A DNA stretch of 64,000 nt from Acidimicrobiaceae bacterium (GTDB taxonomy: Bacteria > Actinomycetota > Acidimicrobiia > Acidimicrobiales > Poriferisodalaceae): NCBI GenBank assembly GCA_026713105.1, contig JAPOPC010000044.1, positions 1-64,000 on the forward strand. The letters run 5' to 3'. Made by a program: the position numbers and the translations under genes. Each line of letters begins with the position of its first letter. The first letter of the stretch is position 1. This document shows, piece by piece, positions 34,358 through 43,656 of the stretch. Under the pieces are notes generated by a model, which was given only the letters and a program-made list of their open reading frames with translations, made no database searches and was not told the DNA's origin.

Positions 34358-37300
34358 ATGCGGCGTTTGGCGGCCCTCGTGCTGTCGGTCGCAGTGGGAT
34401 TCGGCAGCGTGCTGGTGGTTCCGGCCGACGCCGCCGGCGCCGCCGAAGAAGACGATTCGACCGGTTCTGACGGTTCCGACGTCTCGGCCGGTTCAGACGG
34501 TTCAGACGGCTCTGACGTCTCGGTTGCCCGGTATGGCGGCGCCGACCGCTACGCGACGTCGCTGCTGATTGCCGAAGCGGTCGCCGCCGAGGCCGGCGGC
34601 TCGCTGGAGTGGGCAGTGCTGGTGTCGGGCGAGCGCTGGACCGACGCTGTGGTCGCTGCGCCCCTGGCCGGGTCGCTGGGGGCGCCGGTGCTGATGACAC
34701 CGCCCGGGGAGCTGCGTGCCGACGCCGCCGAGTTCCTGGGACGGGTGGGCGTGACCGACGCCGTGGTGGTCGGCCCCGATGCCAGCGGCGGTGCTCACGG
34801 CCCCGGCCGCGGTGTCGGCGCTGCCGTGCTCGAAGCGCTCGGCGAGGCTGGCATCTCCGCCAGCCGAGTCGCCGGCGACGACCGTTACAGCACCGGGGTC
34901 GCTGCGGCCGGACAGGTCGCTGCAGGACCGGGCACGGCAGGTTTGGATGCATCGAGTTCGGGCTCGGCGGGTTCAGGCTCGGCAGGTTCTGGCACGGCGG
35001 GCGTGATGCCCGGCCTGGGTCGCACGGCGATCTTGGCCAGCGGCGAGGTGTTTGCCGATGCGCTCGTGGCGGGGCCGTTCGCTGCCCGCGGCCGTCACCC
35101 GGTGCTGCTGACGCCGCCCGGCGAGCTGCATGCCGATGTGGCCGACTACCTGTCCTCGGCAGGCATCGAGCACGTGGTGCTAATGGGCGGCACCGCGGCG
35201 CTCAGCGAGACGGTGGAGCAATCCGTCACCGACCTCGGCGTCTCGGTCAGCCGCATCTCGGGCAGCACTCGCTACGACACTGCGGTCAAGGCTGGCGAGC
35301 TCGTGGCCGACCGCTACAGCGACACGGCCTCGCAGACGTGCTTCGACAACAGCACCATCGGGCTGGCCCGTGCGCGAGTGCCGTTCGACTCGTTCAGTGC
35401 AGCGCCGCTGCTGGCCCGGTTGTGCGCACCGCTGGTGCTGGCGGACCCCGGCCGGATCCCGCCCGACACGGCCGGCTATCTCGACGCTGCCCGCGAGGCC
35501 CATGACGCCGTGGATCTGCGGGTGTTCGGCGGCGACGCCGCGGTGTCGGGCGCCGCCATCACCGCGTACCTCGCCGGCGAAGACAGCGACGGCAAAGAGG
35601 GCGACAAAGACGGCGACGGCGACGGCGAGGACGACAGCGACGAGGACGCTGACGACGATGACGCCGACGGCGACAGCGACGAGGACTCCGACGGCGAGGA
35701 CTCCGAGGACGCCGAAGACGAGGACTCCGACGGCGACAGCGACGACGGGGCCAGCACCTTGCCTGGCGTCCTGCCAGCAGGCACCTGTGGCGGCACCATC
35801 GACGACGAGCCCACCCAACTCGTCCCCTCGACCAACGCCGAAGACCCCGCCTGGTCTCCCGACTGCAGCCGGCTCGTCTACACCCAAGGCGGCTCCCTCT
35901 GGCTCGTGAACAACGACGGCACCAACCGCACCATGCTCGTCCCCAACCGGGGCGCCTACCTCAACTCAGCCGCCTGGTCCCCCCAGGGAGACCGCATCGC
36001 CTACGTGCGCGGCTACCAAGACGGCAACCACTGGACATCACACATCTGGACCGTCAACACCGACGGCACCCACAACAACCAGCGCACCGAAGGCGACGTC
36101 CGCGACCGCTGGCCCACCTGGTCACCAGACGGCAAGTGGATCGCCTACGAAAGCCAGACCGGCAGCGGCCGAGACGACGCCGGCCAGCGAATCGACCGAG
36201 ACGACCACATCGTCGTCATGACCTCCTTCGGCAACAAGCCCCGAACCCTCAACCCCGGCGGCCCCGCCGAACGCTCACCCGCCTGGTCACCCGACGGCTC
36301 CCAGATCGCCTACTACTCCAGCGGCTACATCGTTCTCGCAGACACCGAAGGCCACAACGCCAGGCGCCTCCACACAGGCGCCTACTGGAACGGCGGCCTG
36401 TCGTGGTCGCCAGACGGCACACGCATCGCCTTCGTGCGCGGCGACCGCACCCAGGCCAGCCTCGTCATAGCCGACATCGCAGGCCCCGGCGAAGCAGTGG
36501 TCTACGCCACCGACAGCGGCACCGGCACCTTCGCTCCCCGCTGGTCGCCCGACGGCCAGCGCATCGTCTTCCACACCATCGACCAAGACGGCAGGCACCG
36601 GGTCTACGTCGCCGGCGCCAGCGGCAGCCCCGCCCCCACGGCAACCGATTGCCGCCCTGCCGGCAAATCCGGCACCACCACCGGGTTCCCCCTGCCCCAC
36701 TGGGCCCCCCGCCAACCGGCACCGTCCGGGTCGCCGTGCTCTTCATGGACTTCGCCAACGCCGAAGCAACCCACACCACCCTCCAAGAAGCCGAACTCGG
36801 CCTCCCCTACACCGAGCACTACATGGAATCCGTCAGCTACGGCCGCCTCGACGTCGAGTTCGTGCCCCACCACGCCTGGCTCCGCTCCGAACGCGGCTAC
36901 GAAGAATTCGTCACCACCAACCAGCTCAACAACCAGGCCGTCAACTCCGCAGCCGTCAGCCACGCCATCGACCTCGCCGCCCCCAGCTTCGACTTCGCCG
37001 ACATCGACACCGTCATGGTGGTGCTCGCCGGCAACCACTTCGGCGGCGGCGGGTTCGCCCACCCCTCCATCACCACCGGGCAGGGCACCTGGCCCTCAGC
37101 GCTCATCAACAGCGGCCATCTCGGCGAGGAACGCATCCCCTACCAATGGGGGTCGGTGGCCGCCCACGAGCTCACCCACAACCTGGGCCTGCCAGACCTC
37201 TACCCCTACGACAGCGCGCACGCCCGACCTGACGCACCCGACGGCCAGACATGGGTCGCAACCGAGTGGGGCCGCATGAACGTGTGGGCCTACTTCCTGG

Positions 37301-37857
37301 CCAGCCAGCACGACCCCCGCCTGGCTCACGACTGGACCTATCCCGACGGCGTCGTCACGACATCGCACCGCCGCCACCTGCGCATCGAGGAAATGCTGGC
37401 GTGGAGCCGCTGGCAGCTCGGCTGGCTCGCCGACGATCAGGTCCACTGCGTGAGCGAAGACGACCTGTCCGGCGGCATGTCGGTCACGCTGTCACCGTTG
37501 GCCCAGCCCGGCGACGGCATCGCCATGGTCGCCGTGCCGCTCAACGCCCACCAGGTCCTCGTCGCAGAAAGCCGCCGCAAGCTCGGCTATGACGCCGGGC
37601 GCTTCTTCGAGGCCGACGACACCGGCGCCACCACCACCTTCCCCCGGCTCATCACCGAAGGCGTGCTGGTGTACACCGTCGACACCTTCATCGGCTCAGG
37701 CGAGCTGCCCGTCAAGGTGGCCGGCGACAGCGGCAACGGCCAGGTTGACGAATTTCCCCTCCTCGAGCCCGGCGAGGGGGTGTCGCTGCGTGGCTACACC
37801 ATCACCCTCACGGCCGACGATGGCGATACCCACACAGTGCTCATTGAGAAGCAATAA
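34358..37857 (+). CDS. CWB2 / PD40 propeller / M6-like metalloprotease (copy H), frameshifted
   Basis: Counterpart of the protein at 15901 in all domains. Signal peptide (LAALVLSVAVGFGSVLVV), Ser/Asp-rich spacer, three CWB2 repeats (GGADRYATSLLIAEAV, VVLMGGTAALSETV), a 58-residue acidic linker (about 408-465, mostly Asp/Glu/Gly/Ser), PD40 blades (AWSPQGDRIAYVRG, AWSPDGSQIAYYSS), then the protease. The reading frame breaks at a C6 run (36705-36710). Upstream is frame 2 of the window (same phase as 34358); downstream, from PPTGTVRVAVLFMDF to the stop at 37857, is one base off. Alignment to the 15901 gene shows one C missing. Without the shift, translation ends at 37279 after about 190 unrelated residues. 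The zinc motif HELTHNLGLPDLY is intact downstream. It may be an assembly error, a pseudogene or phase variation. Confidence 0.8.
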
Positions 37858-37863
37858 AAATCA

Positions 37864-37894
37864 TTGAATTTGATAGATGTGGCATGTGTAGTGT
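37864..37894 (+). promoter_or_regulatory. Promoter for copy I
   Basis: TTGAAT (37864-37869) and a -10 region TGTAGTGT (37887-37894) lie in an AT-rich stretch right after copy H. The spacer is 17 bases to TGTAGT, or 19 to TAGTGT, the hexamer also used at 2248. A start near 37901 would leave a 30-base leader with AGGAG before ATG 37932. Confidence 0.45.
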
Positions 37895-37931
37895 CCGCCG
37901 TGCTCGCCTTTACAGTTCGTAGGAGTCGCAG

Positions 37932-40625
37932 ATGAATATCTCCCCGCAGCTTGATCCGGCTCGTCGTGCTCCCGGCCATTTGGCCGCGTGCGTCCCTGCT
38001 GCGCGCCCGCGCCTGGGCCCGCGCCCGCGCCGGGGCAGCGGCACCCGACGCACGCTCGGACGGGTGGCAGCGGCGCTCGCCATCGCCGCCACGGTGCTGG
38101 TGGTGGGCAACGACCCGGCCCAAGGCGCCGCCGCAGTCGTCGACAGCACCCGCCTCAGCGGCGCCACCCGCTATGAGACCGCCGTCGAGATCGCCGAGAC
38201 CTACGTCGAGACCGTCGAGGAGGACTCGGCCCGCGCCACGGTCGACACAGTCATCATCACCTCCGGCGAAGACGAGCACTTCGCCTATGCGCTGCCGACG
38301 CCTGCGCTGTCGCGGCTGCACGACGCCCCGCTGCTGCTGACGCCGCCCGACGAGCTGCACAGCTCGGTCACGACGTTTCTCACCCGCTACAACATCTCGT
38401 TCGCGCTGATCGTCGGGGGAACCGACGTGGTGTCTGCGGAGGTCCAGAGCTCGATCACCGCCATCAGCGGCATTGCGGTGACCCGCATCGAGGGCGACGA
38501 CGAGTATGCGACGGCGGTGGAGATCGCCGAGCGGGTGGGATGGTCGCCGGGCAGCCCCGGCGAGATCCGCGGCAAGGGCCGCACCGCGCTGCTGGCCACG
38601 GGCGAGCATTTTGCCGATGCGCTGGCCGCCGGGCCGTTGGCCTACCAGGGCGAGCATCCGATCCTGCTGACCCGCAGCGCCGAGCTGCCCGACGCCGTGG
38701 CGAAGTTCCTGACCGACAGCCGCACCGAGCACGCAGTGATCCTGGGCGGCAACGCGGCGGTGAGCGCCGAGGTCGAGAACGAAGTCACGGGCCTGGGCAT
38801 CGCCGTGGAGCGATGGAGGGGCTCAGACCGCTTCGGCACCGCCGTCGACATTGCCGAGGCGCTGCTGGGCTTCGACACGCCCCAGGAGTGCTTCGACGAC
38901 AGCGGCGACGTGGGTCTGGCCTACGGCTGGCGCTCGCCCGATGCCATCGTGAGCGGGTCGCTGCTCGGCGAGCTGTGCGCGCCGCTGCTGCTGACCGAGC
39001 ATGACGTGCTGCCCTCGGTGGTCGAAGACTTCCTCGACTCAGACGACTTCGTGACCGGCGACGCCAGCGGCAAGCTGCACTTCACCGTGTTCGGCGGCTC
39101 GGCGGCGGTCACCGAAGACGCGGTCGACGATGCCGTCGATGCGGCGTCGCTGGTGGCCCTGGGGGCAACCTTCGAGGCCTACGAGGGCGGCTGTCACTTC
39201 ACGGTCACCTTCGCCGAGCCGGTGCGCACCGGCGACGCCGAGGTCATCTCCAGCTATCTCAACGGCAACTCGCCCTTCAGGGCGGCCGACCTCGAGGGCA
39301 CGCCAGATGCCGGCAGCGGCACGAGCACCACCAAGGCCGTGGTGACGCTCGCAGATGCGACGACGGTGGCGGGCGCGACAGTGCCGACCGGCTGCTCGAC
39401 GCCGCTTCGGGCCCGCGATCGCATCGGCATCGTGGCCGGTGAGATCCGCGCTGCGTCAGACAACCGGCGGGTGGGCCGCGTCGAGTACTTCATTGCCGAC
39501 GACGACACGCCGCCCACGCTCTCGCTGAACGCCACCGAGGGCAGCGACACGGTGTGGGTCGAGGCCAGCGAGCCGCTGGTGGAGTCGACCACCGACAGCG
39601 ACGACCTGGTGAGGGTGCTGTTCAAGCGCCCGGGCATTGCCGATGAGCCAGTCGACGTTGCGCCTGGGGCCGGGGTCACGAGGTTCGAGGTCGAGCTGCC
39701 CGATGCGTTCGGCACCCGACTCAAGATCGGCGACAACGTGTCGATTGCCGCCGATGAGGTGGAGGACCTGGCGGGCAATGCCAATGCGGCCATCCGGCGG
39801 GTGGTTGCCCGTGACACCACGGCGCCGCGCATCAGCCAGATCACGGTGACCGAGCCGAGCCCGGTCACCCAGGCGTCAGTGATCCTGAACGGCACCGACG
39901 CGCAAGACAACGCCCAGGCAGCCTTCGAAGTTCAGGCGAAGGCCGCCACGACGGCCGACGGCGCAGCCGGCAACCACTGGACCATCGATCTCGACGTGCG
40001 TTCCAGCCGTCCGACAAGCTGGTCGTCAACCCAGATCACTGCGGTGCAGGTCTCCGAGGCGACCCGGCGCATCCAGGTGATGGCGCTCGCCACCGCCGTC
40101 GACACCGCAGACGTCAACGACGTGGTCGACGCCCTCAATGCCAGCCGGACGTTCAACCAGTTGTTCGTTGCCCTGGTGACAGGTACCGGCTCAGACCTCC
40201 CCGTTGACACGGGCGGGCGCGTGCGCTTCACGGGCGGCACCAGCACAGCGGATCTCACCGTGGAATGGACCGAGGCCGTGCGCGACTGCGACGATGCCGA
40301 CGACCCGGTGCGGGTGCGGCTGATCGAGATCGATGCCGACGGCAACGGCACGACAGACTTCGACCTCGACGGCTTCACCTTCGGCGCCAGCGATGTGGTG
40401 TTCATCGAGGGTGACGGCGGCGACTCGATCATCGCCGAGCGGGCCACGTGCGACACCACGACGCCCGGGGTGCGCCCCGGCACGCTCGTCGCACGAATTC
40501 AGTCCGCCAGCATCGACAACCTGCCCAGCACGCGCTCGACAGCGCTGGTCCGCTCGGGTGCGGTCACCGACCTCGCCGGCAACGCCAACGCCCGCCAGAC
40601 CGGAGTGGGCCTGCAGCGCCCCTGA
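37932..40625 (+). CDS. Secreted CWB2 surface protein with Ig-like C-terminus (copy I)
   Basis: 897 residues; AGGAG lies six bases before ATG 37932. A long basic n-region (1-43, LGPRPRRGSGTRR) precedes the core VAAALAIAATVLVVG and AQGAAA. Three CWB2 repeats at about 72-410 (SGATRYETAVEIAETY, AVILGGNAAVSAEV, FTVFGGSAAVT). The Cys domain (CHFTVTFAEPV, VPTGC) and Ig-like modules with DLAGNAN motifs follow. DADGNGTTDFDLD near the end resembles a calcium loop. Same plan as copies E and L. It is probably wall-anchored by CWB2 with the Ig-like part exposed. Confidence 0.88.
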   Translation: MNISPQLDPARRAPGHLAACVPAARPRLGPRPRRGSGTRRTLGRVAAALAIAATVLVVGNDPAQGAAAVVDSTRLSGATRYETAVEIAETYVETVEEDSARATVDTVIITSGEDEHFAYALPTPALSRLHDAPLLLTPPDELHSSVTTFLTRYNISFALIVGGTDVVSAEVQSSITAISGIAVTRIEGDDEYATAVEIAERVGWSPGSPGEIRGKGRTALLATGEHFADALAAGPLAYQGEHPILLTRSAELPDAVAKFLTDSRTEHAVILGGNAAVSAEVENEVTGLGIAVERWRGSDRFGTAVDIAEALLGFDTPQECFDDSGDVGLAYGWRSPDAIVSGSLLGELCAPLLLTEHDVLPSVVEDFLDSDDFVTGDASGKLHFTVFGGSAAVTEDAVDDAVDAASLVALGATFEAYEGGCHFTVTFAEPVRTGDAEVISSYLNGNSPFRAADLEGTPDAGSGTSTTKAVVTLADATTVAGATVPTGCSTPLRARDRIGIVAGEIRAASDNRRVGRVEYFIADDDTPPTLSLNATEGSDTVWVEASEPLVESTTDSDDLVRVLFKRPGIADEPVDVAPGAGVTRFEVELPDAFGTRLKIGDNVSIAADEVEDLAGNANAAIRRVVARDTTAPRISQITVTEPSPVTQASVILNGTDAQDNAQAAFEVQAKAATTADGAAGNHWTIDLDVRSSRPTSWSSTQITAVQVSEATRRIQVMALATAVDTADVNDVVDALNASRTFNQLFVALVTGTGSDLPVDTGGRVRFTGGTSTADLTVEWTEAVRDCDDADDPVRVRLIEIDADGNGTTDFDLDGFTFGASDVVFIEGDGGDSIIAERATCDTTTPGVRPGTLVARIQSASIDNLPSTRSTALVRSGAVTDLAGNANARQTGVGLQRP

Positions 40626-40884
40626 CAATCTGCCCTCCCGAGGGCCTCAGGGAGCTCACCGAGGACCAATATGAGACCGTGCGTGGCTGCACCATCGAAG
40701 TGTTCCGCGGCGCCGGCAACCTCCGTAGGGTCAGCATTCCGCAGAGCGAGGGCGCTCATGCTGGCTTGATACATTCATGCGTAGCATTCATGGCTTGGCC
40801 GCTTGGGGTAGACGAAACATGCGTCAACACGACGGCTTGCCGTTCTTGATCGAGTCTCAGATCCGCTAGGCACACGCGGCGGCT

Positions 40885-43656
40885 ATGCGATCACGTGCAA
40901 CGGGGACCACGCGGGCAGCAGCGGCGGCCCTCGTCGTGACCGTCGCGTCGCTTGTTCTCGCTCCCGCCACGCATGGAGCGGTTACCGAGAAGGCGTCCGA
41001 GCGCTTCAGCGGCGGTGATCGTTACGCGACGTCGGTGGCGATTGCGGAGGCGTACCTCGCAGAGATCGCGGACAACCTCGATCGTGCGCCGACGAGAGCG
41101 GTGATCGTGGTGTCGGGCGAGGATCGGCACGTGGGGTACGCGCTGCCTGCGGCCGGGCTGGCGTCGGCGTTCGACGCCCCGATCCTGATGACGCCGTCGG
41201 AAGAGCTGCACAGCGAGGCGGCAGGCTTCGTGCACGAGCACGAGTTCGAGCTGGCGCTGGTGCTGGGCGGCACCGAGGTGGTGTCTGCTGCAGTGGTGGA
41301 CGAACTGGTGAATCGGGTGGGCAGCGTGCGGCGCATCTCGGGTCCCGACGCCTATGTGACTGCTGTCGCGGTGGCGCGCGAGGTAGGCCCGATTCCGGGT
41401 TCGGCAGGCGAGTGGGGGTCACGTGGCCGCACGGCATTGCTGGCGAACGGCGACACGATCGCTGATGCGTTGGTGGCGGGTCCGTTGTCGTATCACGGGG
41501 AGCACCCGCTGCTGCTGACGCCCGCGGCGTCGTTGGACCGCCGTGTCTCGGACTACTTGGATCGCAGCGATGTCGAGCATGTGGTGGTCCTGGGCGGCAC
41601 TGCGGCCGTGAGTCCCGCGGTGGTCACCGCGCTGCGGGCCAAGGGCATCGTGGTCACCCGGCTGTCCGGCGATGACCGTTACGGGACGGCGGCCGTGCTG
41701 GCGCGCCGGCTGCTGGGCTCGGGACGGCCGGATCCATGCTTTGACGGGTCGACGATCGGGTTGGCGACAGGCGAGCAGGCACCTGACGCGGTCAGCAGCG
41801 GGCCGCTGCTGGGGGAGCGCTGCGCGGCGCTGCTGCTGGTGCGGCCTCGAGCGGTGCCGGCGGCTGTGGACAACCTGTTGACCGGTGGTGACTTGCTGGG
41901 CGGATCGGACGGACGGCTGGATGTTGTGGTGTTCGGTGGGACTGCGGCGATTGCGGAGCCGACCGTGACGACGGTGCGGCACAATGCCCAGCGAGGCGAG
42001 CCGTTCACTGCGGCGGTCTCAGCGTCGGCGGGGTCGAAGATCTTCACGGTGACCTTCAACGAGGACGTGAAGGAGGACGAGGCGATCAAGCCCGAGCGGT
42101 ACAGGGTGCAAAACGCGGCCCTTGTGCTGGTCCCAGACGATCCAGCCGACCAACAGCCCGCTGCGGGCGAGCGGTGGTACACCAAGATCACCCTGTCGGG
42201 ACGCAGGGTGACTGTCGAGTTGGTCGAACCGCTGGCGGCGGGCAACACCATCACCGTGGTTGGCGAAACCGATACCGACGAGGGTCGCACCGAGATCGCG
42301 GTCAACGACACGCTGCCGGCGCTGCAGTCGGTGTTCTACCGGGTGCCCCGCCCTCCGGCGGTGACCGACACAACCGGACCGCACGTCCAGATTGTTGCGA
42401 TCGCCGGCCAGCCCACGTTTGTGGTTCTGGTGACCGAGCGAGCGCTGCGTGAGGGTGACCGGCTGCGCAACGACGTGGTCTACCGCGGCCAGGAGATTCA
42501 CGAGGTCACGGTCGTCGACGGTGACGGCGTGCCGAAGACCGTCACCTTCGTCCCCAGCGGCGGGACGCACGGCAGCTGCCCGAGCAAGCCCGAGAGAACG
42601 ACGCCTTTGGGTGGCAAAATCGGCGAGGAGTGCTACGAGGACCCCGCCACGCTGGGCGCGAACCTGCGGTACACAGCGACGGTGAGCCCGGCGCTCGATG
42701 TCGGCGACGTCATCACGGTGCGTAAGGGGGCGCTGAGCGATCAGCGCCGCAATCCCAATCGGTTGACCCGCTACACCGTCGCCGCCCATGCCGACAACGG
42801 CTCCAACGGCGACTTCACGGTGGCCCGTGCCGCGGTGGGCACGCCACGGCACACCGGGCAGGCCTCGCTGTTGATTCGCAACAACACCTGCGGCCCTGAC
42901 AGCACGGCCGATTGCGAAGGCAGCAGACGAGTAAGGATCGATGCTCGCGCCACCGGCGTTGCAGCGGGTGCAGCGGGCAACGGCTGGGTCGTCTATCCCT
43001 ACGTGGACCCGAGCCGGACCGAGCCGGCTGACAGCGTGATCGACGTGGGTGTCGACCCGGTCCACCGGATCATCAGCTACACGTTCGTCGAGGGCAAGAT
43101 CACGCTGGCCAACCTGGCAGCGGGGCTGAATGCCGACACGACGTTCCGCCGCCACTTCAGCGCCCGGGTGGTGTCCTCATCGCGGGCTGCCGACGTTCTG
43201 AGCATCGACGAGGCCTCCGGTGCGACATTTTCAGGCGGCATCAGCACTGTGGGTGTGCAAGTGACCTTCACCGACAACGTGAGCACCGTCACCGGTGCGA
43301 CCCGCTTCGCTTCGTCACCGTTGTTGGCAGACCTGTTCCTCGACGGCGGTCAATCTAGGGATTCTGATGTCGAGGTTCGCTGCCAGCGTCGCGGCGCGGC
43401 CGTGTACCTCGAGTACATCGCCACCGATGACGCACTCGTGCCGCGTGCGGGTGCCCCGGTACGCGTCCCTGCCGGCGTGGCTATGAACTACGCCGACACC
43501 GACGACAACGACGAAACTCCCGGCCCCGGCGTGACGAACCTCCCTCAGCGGAGATTCAATCTGCGCTCGGACGCGGCGATCCCCGGCCAGTTCGGCTACG
43601 GGGAAGCGCAGCTCGTCTCTGACGCGGCCGGGCAGAGTTGCGGCGGAGGCACCTGA
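40885..43656 (+). CDS. Secreted CWB2 surface protein (copy J)
   Basis: 923 residues. Signal peptide 1-31 (AAAAALVVTVASLVLAPA, THGA). Three CWB2 repeats at about 40-375 (SGGDRYATSVAIAEAY, VVVLGGTAAVSPAV, VVVFGGTAAIA). The C-terminal region has FTVTFNEDVKEDEAI and GAAGNGWVVYPYVD, linking it to the Ig-like modules of copies A-C rather than to E/I/L. Two Cys-containing inserts (GSCPSKPE, NNTCGPDSTADCEG) are unique to this copy. Its stop overlaps the start of copy K by one base (TGATG), so J-K-L form an operon. The 259 bases before it show no gene, only a short GCCCT/AGGGC hairpin at 40632-40645. Confidence 0.88.
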   Translation: MRSRATGTTRAAAAALVVTVASLVLAPATHGAVTEKASERFSGGDRYATSVAIAEAYLAEIADNLDRAPTRAVIVVSGEDRHVGYALPAAGLASAFDAPILMTPSEELHSEAAGFVHEHEFELALVLGGTEVVSAAVVDELVNRVGSVRRISGPDAYVTAVAVAREVGPIPGSAGEWGSRGRTALLANGDTIADALVAGPLSYHGEHPLLLTPAASLDRRVSDYLDRSDVEHVVVLGGTAAVSPAVVTALRAKGIVVTRLSGDDRYGTAAVLARRLLGSGRPDPCFDGSTIGLATGEQAPDAVSSGPLLGERCAALLLVRPRAVPAAVDNLLTGGDLLGGSDGRLDVVVFGGTAAIAEPTVTTVRHNAQRGEPFTAAVSASAGSKIFTVTFNEDVKEDEAIKPERYRVQNAALVLVPDDPADQQPAAGERWYTKITLSGRRVTVELVEPLAAGNTITVVGETDTDEGRTEIAVNDTLPALQSVFYRVPRPPAVTDTTGPHVQIVAIAGQPTFVVLVTERALREGDRLRNDVVYRGQEIHEVTVVDGDGVPKTVTFVPSGGTHGSCPSKPERTTPLGGKIGEECYEDPATLGANLRYTATVSPALDVGDVITVRKGALSDQRRNPNRLTRYTVAAHADNGSNGDFTVARAAVGTPRHTGQASLLIRNNTCGPDSTADCEGSRRVRIDARATGVAAGAAGNGWVVYPYVDPSRTEPADSVIDVGVDPVHRIISYTFVEGKITLANLAAGLNADTTFRRHFSARVVSSSRAADVLSIDEASGATFSGGISTVGVQVTFTDNVSTVTGATRFASSPLLADLFLDGGQSRDSDVEVRCQRRGAAVYLEYIATDDALVPRAGAPVRVPAGVAMNYADTDDNDETPGPGVTNLPQRRFNLRSDAAIPGQFGYGEAQLVSDAAGQSCGGGT

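Noticed and set aside
36712-37279. Frame continuing past the C6 tract as a Pro/Ser/Thr-rich C-terminal domain
   Set aside because: The composition is an off-frame reading of the protease codons; the other frame shows the conserved M6-like domain with intact zinc motif.
40632-40645. GCCCT/AGGGC hairpin after copy I as a terminator
   Set aside because: Only five pairs with no T-tract; too weak to call.
40671-40849. Short open frame between copies I and J
   Set aside because: No start context, no similarity to neighbours, and the frame overlaps the end of copy I; treated as non-coding.
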